Of a DNA stretch of 40,987 nt, positions 34,801-40,987 are shown piece by piece (the stretch's first letter is position 1; each line of letters begins with the position of its first letter). Both the position numbers and the translations under genes were made by a program. The DNA comes from Cyanobacteria bacterium SIG31. GTDB taxonomy: Bacteria > Cyanobacteriota > Vampirovibrionia > Gastranaerophilales > Gastranaerophilaceae. The notes beneath the pieces were generated by a model. That model had not been told where the DNA came from. It made no database searches and saw only the letters and a program-made list of their open reading frames with translations. The stretch is from the NCBI GenBank assembly GCA_015152465.1, contig SUTX01000018.1:1-40987 (forward strand), written 5' to 3'.

Positions 34801-35776
34801 GCAAGAAATAATCGACATTTTATCTGATAATTCTAAAAACGATTGGCTTTTTAAAGAAGCTGATAGAGTTCGTCGTGAAAATGTCGGTGATGAAATCCAT
34901 TTAAGAGCTTTAATAGAATTTTCTAATATCTGTAAACGCCAATGCTTTTATTGCGGGCTTCGTTCCCCAAATAAAGAAGTCGAAAGATATAGACTTACTA
35001 AAGATGAAATATTATTATCTGCTAAAAAAGCAGTTGATTTAGGCTATCGCACTGTGGTTCTTCAATCTGGTGAAGATGATAATTATTATTCAGACAAATT
35101 ATGCGATATTATTCGCTCTATTAAAGAATTAGATGTCGCTTTAACTCTCAGTATCGGTGAAAAAACTTTTGAAGAATACAAAGCCTATCGTGAAGCTGGC
35201 GCAGATAGATTTCTTTTAAGAATTGAGACAACTGATAAAGATTTATATGAAAAAATGCATCCATACGCTAGCTTTGAAAATCGTGTTCGTTGTCTTGAAG
35301 ATTTGAGAACTCTTGGCTACGAAGTCGGAACAGGTTGTCTTGTAGGGTTACCAAATCAGACAATTGAATCTTTAGCAAATGACATTTTATTTTTTAAAGA
35401 AATTGATGCTGATATGATTGGAATAGGACCATTTATTCCACATCATCAAACACCTCTCAAGGATGAAAAGCAAGGAGATTTTTGGCTCGCTTTGAAAGTT
35501 ATGGCACTTACAAGAATAAATCTTCCAAACATAAATATTCCTGCAACAACAGCAATGGAAACAATAATTCCAAACGGAAGATTAATAGCGCTTCAAAGTG
35601 GTGCAAATGTTGTTATGCCTAATGTTTCAGATATTTGTAATCGTAAAAAATATGAAATTTATCCAAACAAAGCGGGGGTAAATGATAATGAATTAGAAGT
35701 ACGACAACAGCTTGAAGAAAAATTTGCGGCTATCGGAAGAACAATATCAAAAGAAAAAGGGTTTAGATCTCGTTAA
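34793..35776 (+). CDS. hydE: [FeFe]-hydrogenase maturase HydE (radical SAM)
   Basis: A 327-residue radical SAM enzyme making the dithiomethylamine bridge precursor of the H-cluster. The cluster motif is CKRQCFYC (Cys47, 51, 54); YRTVVLQSGED near 88 and GLPNQT near 187 are typical of HydE/BioB-like barrels. It overlaps hydF by 8 nt (ATGAATAA), giving coupled translation. Last gene of the maturation operon. Confidence 0.93.
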   Translation: MNKQEIIDILSDNSKNDWLFKEADRVRRENVGDEIHLRALIEFSNICKRQCFYCGLRSPNKEVERYRLTKDEILLSAKKAVDLGYRTVVLQSGEDDNYYSDKLCDIIRSIKELDVALTLSIGEKTFEEYKAYREAGADRFLLRIETTDKDLYEKMHPYASFENRVRCLEDLRTLGYEVGTGCLVGLPNQTIESLANDILFFKEIDADMIGIGPFIPHHQTPLKDEKQGDFWLALKVMALTRINLPNINIPATTAMETIIPNGRLIALQSGANVVMPNVSDICNRKKYEIYPNKAGVNDNELEVRQQLEEKFAAIGRTISKEKGFRSR

Positions 35777-35779
35777 TAA

Positions 35780-35812
35780 AAGCGAAGTTGTTAAATTGTA
35801 ACAACCCCGCTT
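35780..35812. terminator. bidirectional terminator, hydE / AsmA-like gene
   Basis: AAGCG-AA-GTTGTTA AATTG TAACAAC-CC-CGCTT: two paired blocks with a 2x2 internal loop, between convergent stops. T-rich on both sides. Confidence 0.8.
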
Positions 35813-35816
35813 CATT

Positions 35817-38800
35817 TTAAAACTTGAACAAACTTTTCAACTCATTTGCAGTGCTTTTTAAAGCATCTTTTTGGCTTTTTACAGAGTCTATTACATTTTG
35901 TACATCATCACCAACAGTGTCTTTCAATGATTTAATTGTTTCTACCATATTTTGTTGAGGCTCTATAGCACTAGTATCAACAACTGTTAACCATTTAAAT
36001 GATTTTATTGAATTCGAACTTTCTATTCCACCATTGAATACTACTTTAAAATCCTTATAATTACTGCTTCCATTTGCCAGAGCAGGAATTTCAGAAACTC
36101 TTTCCCCTTTTGGATTTGTAGTCAATGTATTAAAAATTGATGCTGTTAGCGAGCCAAATTTAGGGATCGCAGATAACAACTTATCGGCACTAAGTTCACC
36201 AACAGGCCCTAAAAGCGCTACTACTGATTGGTCTAGTCTACCTAAAATGGTTAAATTGGTAGACATATTTATCAAATTCAATTTGCCATATACAAAATAA
36301 GCTAGAGTTTGTCCTGAACTTTTTATCGAACTTAGGTTTGCCCAACCATTTGAAAAAGACATGTTGCCAGCTATGTAGTCATATTTTGCAGTATTTTTAA
36401 CCGCACCCAAATTTGACAATGTTGCAACAGTAGTTTTCAATAAAGCATTGCCAACAATATTTCCCGCACTAAAGAAATTTTCTAAACGACCAATATTACC
36501 AAAAGATCCGTCAACTATCTTAAAGTTTAAATTACCTCGCATAGAACGCATCATTTCTTCATAGTCAACAGCCTTCAAAATAAGCTTAGTGTCAAAGCCA
36601 AGCGTTCCTGTTAAAGCATTTGAAATTCCAACAGCACCTTTTACAGCTTTTTCTGCATTCATGCCTGCACCATGAAAATCAATATGTGTATTCAAATTCG
36701 ACATGTTGTAAACAATATTTCCATTTATTTTACCGTCAAAAGCTATACCTTTTAAGTTATTTAGATAAAAATCGGCACCTTTCATCAAAAAATCTGTTGT
36801 ACAATTTTCTGCAACAATTCCTCCTGATGCAAATTTGCCTAGCGTAGCATGTCCCTTAAGAATAGGACCATTTAACTTGGCAACAAGATTTTCCATGATT
36901 ACAGGAATTTCTGGAATGGAAAGCATCGGAACATTCACTGTGCCTGATAAAATCGGATTTAACATACTACCTGAAATAATAATATTACCATTGAATGTTA
37001 AACTTGATTTGTCGAACATCGGTACAATAATAGTTGACTTCTCTGTTGTCGCAAAAAGTAGGTTCAGTGTTTGTTTAATAACGTTCATATCACCAGTTAA
37101 TTTTGCTTTAATATCACCTGTTGAAATAAAATCAAGAATTATTTTTTCTGTTAAATAGTTCTTTATCTTACCAGCAACACTAAAATTAATTTTTTCAACT
37201 TGAACAGGTGTTTGGGATATTACAATTTCATTCTCTTTAATATCTGCAATTATTTTTGATATATTCACCTTTGCCGCAGGATTGATTACAGCAATTCCTG
37301 TAGATTCAGCAGTTCCCCAAAAAGTTTTACCGTCAGATAATATTTCAACTTTTGTATTTGGGAGTTTTAATGCTGTATTTGATGGTATATTTTTAACATT
37401 AATATTATTTAGACTAATCGTTGCTGTTGGTTTTATCTTATCCAATTTTCCAACAATATCTGCTTTTAAAGTTACAGTCCCTGAGTTAATTGGATTCTCT
37501 TTTAATAAAGGAGCTTGACCGCAAGCAATCAATAAACCTTTAAGACTTAGATTTTCTGCGATCATATGTAAATCAGCCATTGCATCTTGCTTTATTGAAC
37601 CATAAAATTTCAACGGTTGATTAAAAATAGAAAATCCTATATTCTTAATATCTACATTATTATTAGCTAAAACAACATCAGCATTAATATTATCAATACC
37701 TACTTTATACAATCCATAATATACGTTTGCAGTAGGTATACTAAAATAACCGTTTGAATTAATCGTTTTCAAATTAGATTTTATGTTGAAATCTGCATCA
37801 AAACAACCATTCGCAGTCAAAGTTTGCAAGTCTTTTATATTAAATGTCATTGCGATTGCGTTTAAAATTTTTATGATATTATTAAACTCAACCTTAGACT
37901 TAAAATTCAAATCAATGTTAGTTTTCTTGCCTGTCTGAACATATCCATTCAGGGTAGAAACTTCACTTTTTGCAGTATAAATATTTGAATCAATATTAAT
38001 TTTATGACCTTTAAAAATAAAATTTACAAAACTAGGTGGCAAGTCAACAATAGAAAGATTGTCTGCCTTAATATAACCACTATTTCCGTCTTTAGTAATA
38101 ATTAAATCTGCATTAATATTTGCCGTGATTTTGTTATTATAAATACCTTTAAAAATATCTAAAATATTAATTTCAAAATTAAAGTCTTCACCAGATTTTT
38201 TTTCTTCTGTGATAGTAGGATTAAAAACGAGCTCATGTAAATCCAGATCCGGCATAATTTTGTTATTAATTTTAATTTTGTAAACAAATTGTTCTCTATC
38301 AAGAAGTTTTGATTTTCCATTTGCTACGAGCTTAAAACCTTTATTAAGAACAAAATCAGTAATCTCTGTTTTATCTCCCTCAAGTTCGTATTTTTTGCCT
38401 CCAATGAGATCAACAAATTCTATATCATACTCCCCTATTTTTATATCAGGTAAATGATTAGATAATCGCAAGCCAAAAGGTAAAACAAAACTATTTAATG
38501 TTGTTTCTGTACTATTTTCCTCTTCTGTCACTTTCGGCTGAGCAGGTAAGTATTTTTCTATCTCAAAAGATCCGTTTTTGTTGACACCCAAGCTCATATC
38601 AACATTGCCTATTTGAACCAAATTTATCTCAATTTTTTTTGATATTAACGGAAGTAGCGATAACCTTATTGCAAAATCTTCAATCTCCAGTATTTCTTTA
38701 CTATCAGGCGTTAGTATTGCACATTTCCCAACATTTGCACCAACAGTAAACTTTGGAGTTGTTACAAGCCTAATTCTTTCTATTTGAGAATTAAGTCCAG

Positions 38801-38948
38801 TCGCTTTTTTTATCTCCTCATTTATTGTCGGAATATATTTGTTAATTATCGGTGAAACAATAAAAGGTATCACTAAAAAAAGTGCATAAACCGTAATTAA
38901 AACTCCGGTAAAAACAAAACCAGCTTTTTTAAAGAATTTTATATCCAT
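35817..38948 (-). CDS. AsmA-family (AsmA/TamB-like) large envelope protein
   Basis: A 1043-residue protein. One membrane helix near the N-terminus (about 6-30, FVFTGVLITVYALFLVIPFIV) precedes a very long beta-rich region with repeated strands typical of AsmA-like bridge proteins, thought to move lipids between membranes or to influence outer-membrane assembly. An AsmA-like C-terminal block (about 770-970) is followed by an amphipathic helical tail. Start at 38948 chosen: GGGAG lies five bases upstream; an in-frame ATG at 38966 has no such site. Its gene follows rimO by 38 nt. Confidence 0.82.
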   Translation of the reverse strand: MDIKFFKKAGFVFTGVLITVYALFLVIPFIVSPIINKYIPTINEEIKKATGLNSQIERIRLVTTPKFTVGANVGKCAILTPDSKEILEIEDFAIRLSLLPLISKKIEINLVQIGNVDMSLGVNKNGSFEIEKYLPAQPKVTEEENSTETTLNSFVLPFGLRLSNHLPDIKIGEYDIEFVDLIGGKKYELEGDKTEITDFVLNKGFKLVANGKSKLLDREQFVYKIKINNKIMPDLDLHELVFNPTITEEKKSGEDFNFEINILDIFKGIYNNKITANINADLIITKDGNSGYIKADNLSIVDLPPSFVNFIFKGHKINIDSNIYTAKSEVSTLNGYVQTGKKTNIDLNFKSKVEFNNIIKILNAIAMTFNIKDLQTLTANGCFDADFNIKSNLKTINSNGYFSIPTANVYYGLYKVGIDNINADVVLANNNVDIKNIGFSIFNQPLKFYGSIKQDAMADLHMIAENLSLKGLLIACGQAPLLKENPINSGTVTLKADIVGKLDKIKPTATISLNNINVKNIPSNTALKLPNTKVEILSDGKTFWGTAESTGIAVINPAAKVNISKIIADIKENEIVISQTPVQVEKINFSVAGKIKNYLTEKIILDFISTGDIKAKLTGDMNVIKQTLNLLFATTEKSTIIVPMFDKSSLTFNGNIIISGSMLNPILSGTVNVPMLSIPEIPVIMENLVAKLNGPILKGHATLGKFASGGIVAENCTTDFLMKGADFYLNNLKGIAFDGKINGNIVYNMSNLNTHIDFHGAGMNAEKAVKGAVGISNALTGTLGFDTKLILKAVDYEEMMRSMRGNLNFKIVDGSFGNIGRLENFFSAGNIVGNALLKTTVATLSNLGAVKNTAKYDYIAGNMSFSNGWANLSSIKSSGQTLAYFVYGKLNLINMSTNLTILGRLDQSVVALLGPVGELSADKLLSAIPKFGSLTASIFNTLTTNPKGERVSEIPALANGSSNYKDFKVVFNGGIESSNSIKSFKWLTVVDTSAIEPQQNMVETIKSLKDTVGDDVQNVIDSVKSQKDALKSTANELKSLFKF

Positions 38949-38985
38949 ATTATCTCCCTTATTCAAAATAAAAATTTAAAAGAAC

Positions 38986-40287
38986 CTATAATTCTCCAAG
39001 CAAATCGTATTCACTAGCTCCTGTAATTCTAACCATTTCAATATCACCAGGAACAACATGCTTATCTGTTGTGATATTAACAACACCATCAATCTCAGGG
39101 GCATCATATTGGGTTCTTGCAATAACCTCTCCATCATCTGAATAGCATTCAATAATACAAGGTATTAGTTTCCCAACAAACCTTTTGTTACGTTCTTTAG
39201 ATATTTCTTGTTGAATCTCCATAAGTTTTTTCCAGCGAGCTTTTGCAACACGCTTTGGCACTTGAGGTTTCATTGAATAGGATGGAGTGCCTTTTTCTCT
39301 TGAATATGTAAAAACACCCATTCTATCAAATTTCATATCTCGCACAAATTGACATAAATGCTCAAAATGTTCTTCTGTCTCTCCAGGATAACCAACAACA
39401 AAAGCTGTTCTTATAGAAACATCTGGAATAAGCTTTCTAATGTTTTCTATCATCGGACGATAATCAAAAGCTGGACGACTCATTAGTTTAAGCACTTCAG
39501 GATGTGAGTGTTGAAGAGGAATATCAACATATTTAACCACTTTTTCACATTCTTGAATAGTTTGCAATAATTCATCAGTCATTTGTGTTGGATATGCGTA
39601 CATTACACGAATCCAACCTAAGCCATTAATACTATTCAGCTTTCTTAAAAGCTCTGGTAACATCGGTTTTTTATATATATCTACACCATAACCTGTTGTA
39701 TCTTGAGCTACAAGAATAATTTCTGTACCCCCTTTTTTAACAAGTTTTTCAGCTTCATCGATAATATTTTCTATTTTGCGTGAATTATAATTTCCTCTTA
39801 GATATGGAATTACGCAATATCCACAACGATAATTACATCCGTCAGCTATTTTTATATATGAACTTGCACCCATTGTAATTTGTTGTCGTTCAATGTTTTC
39901 TGGATAAATGTAATTAGGATTTTTTGAAACTTCATTAACAAAATCCTCTTTTTCGATTCTTTTTATAACATCAACTATTTTCACAAAATCAGTTGTACCT
40001 ACAACAGCTTTAATTTCTGGGATAGCCACTTTTAATTCATCTGCATGCTTTTGAGAAAGACATCCAGTAACAATGACTTTTTTATTAACATCAACCATTT
40101 GTAAAATTGATTGTATAGATTCTCTTTCAGCATCAGAGATAAAAGAACAAGTATTTATTATAACAATTTCTGCTTCATCTTCATTAAGTGTGATTTCATA
40201 ACCAGCTTTGGAAAGAGTACCAAGTATCAGTTCAGAATCAACTAAATTTTTTGCACATCCGTGACTAATTAACGCTACTTTCATCAT
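38986..40287 (-). CDS. rimO: Ribosomal protein S12 methylthiotransferase RimO
   Basis: A 433-residue radical SAM enzyme adding a methylthio group to an Asp of ribosomal protein S12. The N-terminal UPF0004 cysteines are in SHGCAKN, NTCSFI and TGCLSQ; the radical-SAM motif CNYRCGYC is near 150; VAQDTTGYG distinguishes RimO from MiaB; a C-terminal TRAM domain follows. Start at 40287 or 40284 (adjacent ATGs); neither has a ribosome site, and the -10 box ends seven bases before 40287. Confidence 0.93.
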   Translation of the reverse strand: MMKVALISHGCAKNLVDSELILGTLSKAGYEITLNEDEAEIVIINTCSFISDAERESIQSILQMVDVNKKVIVTGCLSQKHADELKVAIPEIKAVVGTTDFVKIVDVIKRIEKEDFVNEVSKNPNYIYPENIERQQITMGASSYIKIADGCNYRCGYCVIPYLRGNYNSRKIENIIDEAEKLVKKGGTEIILVAQDTTGYGVDIYKKPMLPELLRKLNSINGLGWIRVMYAYPTQMTDELLQTIQECEKVVKYVDIPLQHSHPEVLKLMSRPAFDYRPMIENIRKLIPDVSIRTAFVVGYPGETEEHFEHLCQFVRDMKFDRMGVFTYSREKGTPSYSMKPQVPKRVAKARWKKLMEIQQEISKERNKRFVGKLIPCIIECYSDDGEVIARTQYDAPEIDGVVNITTDKHVVPGDIEMVRITGASEYDLLGEL

Positions 40288-40294
40288 AATAAAA

Positions 40295-40323
40295 AGTTTA
40301 GCACAGGGGCAAATGTCTATCAA
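40295..40323 (-). promoter_or_regulatory. rimO promoter, predicted leaderless
   Basis: TTGATA and TAAACT with a 17-bp spacer on the minus strand; seven bases separate the -10 from the ATG at 40287. Confidence 0.5.
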
Positions 40324-40458
40324 TATTGAACATGGTTTAGAAAATTTTTTGTCAATAGAAAAAATGGCATGGACGAGGTAAATTTTTGTAAATATCAGTT
40401 TTTCTTAGTATTCATGCGGGGCATGGTCAATTGTAAATTTTTTTATAAAATTGTTTAC

Positions 40459-40489
40459 TTGATAATGAAATTTGAAAGTTTATTATAAT
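40459..40489 (+). promoter_or_regulatory. promoter of putative small RNA
   Basis: TTGATA and consensus TATAAT, with a 19-bp spacer, 7 bp before the predicted RNA start. The tRNA promoter downstream has the same spacing. Confidence 0.5.
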
Positions 40490-40495
40490 AACATA

Positions 40496-40715
40496 CACAG
40501 CGAAAGGAGTGATGGCAACTAGATTATAGGGAAGAGGTTAATTAATTTTTCGGGAGATATTGAGTAAAGAAATTTTAGACTCACAAATCAAAAAAAATTT
40601 TAAAAAACACAAATCAATTTATTTTAAACAAATTATAGGAAAACACAGATTTTTGGGTAGGAGATTAATGGGATAATTTAGAAACTTGTCACAGTCGACA
40701 AGTTTTTATTTTTTT
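40496..40715 (+). ncRNA. putative small RNA with repeated GGA motifs
   Basis: About 220 nt between a good promoter and a perfect terminator hairpin (AACTTGTC ACAGTC GACAAGTT, then a T-run). There is no credible open frame: the only ATG near a ribosome-like AAAGGAG codes for five residues (MATRL). Six GGA motifs, five of them with A or G before them, are spread through otherwise A/T-rich sequence. The pattern resembles CsrB/RsmZ-type RNAs that bind CsrA; no CsrA gene is in the window. I cannot exclude another RNA class. Confidence 0.5.
40683..40715 (+). terminator. terminator of putative small RNA
   Basis: Perfect 8-bp stem AACTTGTC / GACAAGTT with a 6-nt loop and a T-rich tail of about 12 bases. 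Confidence 0.88.
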
Positions 40716-40751
40716 GCAACAAATTTGGGTCGAAAATATTCATTTACCCTC

Positions 40752-40782
40752 TTTACAAATTATTTTTATTTGTTAATATAAT
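40752..40782 (+). promoter_or_regulatory. tRNA-Asn promoter
   Basis: TTTACA and TATAAT with a 19-bp spacer (or TTACAA with 18), about 50 nt before the tRNA. Part of this region reads AAGGGCTTTAGCTCTTATGC, which can fold weakly. Confidence 0.5.
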
Positions 40783-40830
40783 AGTTGTAAGGGCTTTAGC
40801 TCTTATGCTAGTTGAATAAACTGAAAATAA

Positions 40831-40902
40831 TCCTCAGTAGCTCAATGGCGGAGCAACCGGCTGTTAACCGGTAGGTTGTTGGTTCGAGTCCAACCTGGGG
40901 AG
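40831..40902 (+). tRNA. tRNA-Asn (GUU)
   Basis: A 72-nt cloverleaf. Acceptor TCCTCAG pairs with CTGGGGA (one T-G pair); D stem GCTC/GAGC; anticodon stem ACCGG/CCGGT with loop CTGTTAA and anticodon GTT; T stem GTTGG/CCAAC with loop TTCGAGT; discriminator G. The CCA end is not encoded and must be added afterwards. Confidence 0.97.
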
Positions 40903-40914
40903 TTTTTACTTTTT

Positions 40915-40938
40915 AAGCGGGTTTTAGCCCGCTTTTTT
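40915..40938 (+). terminator. tRNA-Asn terminator
   Basis: AAGCGGG TTTTAG CCCGCTT followed by T-run. Confidence 0.9.
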
Positions 40939-40987
40939 AGTGCAAAATTTGTCATATTATTTTTAAATTGTCGTAATATTGTCGTAA

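Noticed and set aside
40496..40715. 6S RNA or tmRNA
   Set aside because: The two ends do not pair into the long 6S hairpin with central bubble, and there is no tRNA-like end or tag reading frame.
40968..40987. Direct repeat TTGTCGTAA at the right edge
   Set aside because: Only two copies at the truncated end in low-complexity sequence; it cannot be interpreted without the flanking DNA.
1..40987. CRISPR arrays, prophage or integrase genes
   Set aside because: No regularly spaced direct repeats, cas genes, phage structural genes or integrases were seen.

Overview
The window is AT-rich bacterial DNA of about 41 kb from a fermenting, hydrogen-producing anaerobe. It encodes pyruvate:ferredoxin oxidoreductase, AdhE, Rex, three different [FeFe]-hydrogenase-type proteins, the complete HydEFG maturation set, a ferredoxin and a reverse rubrerythrin. 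The proteins of no recognised family, some with a short N-terminal SFQ motif, and the mix of OmpH-, AsmA- and FtsB-like envelope genes fit gut non-photosynthetic Cyanobacteria (Gastranaerophilales/Melainabacteria). That placement is inference; no rRNA or marker gene in the window proves it.

Layout. 1-2.6 kb: the start of an organophosphate/phosphate antiporter, divergent from two coupled genes of unknown function. 2.6-6.4 kb: a minus-strand operon of a GH35 beta-galactosidase, a small unknown protein, an FMN/Fe-S flavodoxin-fold protein and an SMR (Gdx-like) transporter. 6.5-12.1 kb: a minus-strand operon of rex, a thioredoxin-like [2Fe-2S] protein, a sensory [FeFe] hydrogenase with PAS domain, a SpoIIE-type phosphatase, a second thioredoxin-like protein and a group B hydrogenase. 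12.2-19.3 kb: adhE divergent from hydC-hydB-hydA (the NAD-linked trimeric hydrogenase), with Rex-like sites between them. 19.4-19.6 kb: a 58-residue ferredoxin between two strong terminators. 19.7-24.1 kb: small exported and envelope proteins, an FtsB/DivIC-like protein and a TPR protein. 24.1-28.4 kb: Mini-RNase III, reverse rubrerythrin, an orphan 452-residue protein, a 376-bp palindromic element and a MATE transporter. 28.5-35.8 kb: PFOR divergent from hydG-hydF-hydE. 35.8-40.3 kb: rimO and an AsmA-like protein. 40.3-41 kb: a probable small RNA and tRNA-Asn.

How it works together. PFOR oxidises pyruvate and reduces ferredoxin. HydABC can oxidise ferredoxin together with NADH to make H2, and AdhE uses NADH to make ethanol. 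Rex senses NADH/NAD+ and probably controls the adhE/hydCBA intergenic region. HydEFG build the H-cluster for all three hydrogenase-type proteins. The sensory hydrogenase and SpoIIE phosphatase look like an H2- or redox-sensing output module.

Most interesting unexplained signals: (i) a structured leader motif shared by two distant genes (390-462 on plus; 20598-20630 on minus); (ii) the 376-bp element at 26669-27044, with perfect 22-bp terminal inverted repeats, two perfect homopyrimidine/homopurine hairpins and a perfect mirror repeat; (iii) a probable small RNA at about 40496-40715 with six GGA motifs; (iv) several genes whose -10 box lies 6-7 nt before the start codon with no Shine-Dalgarno, suggesting leaderless mRNAs.
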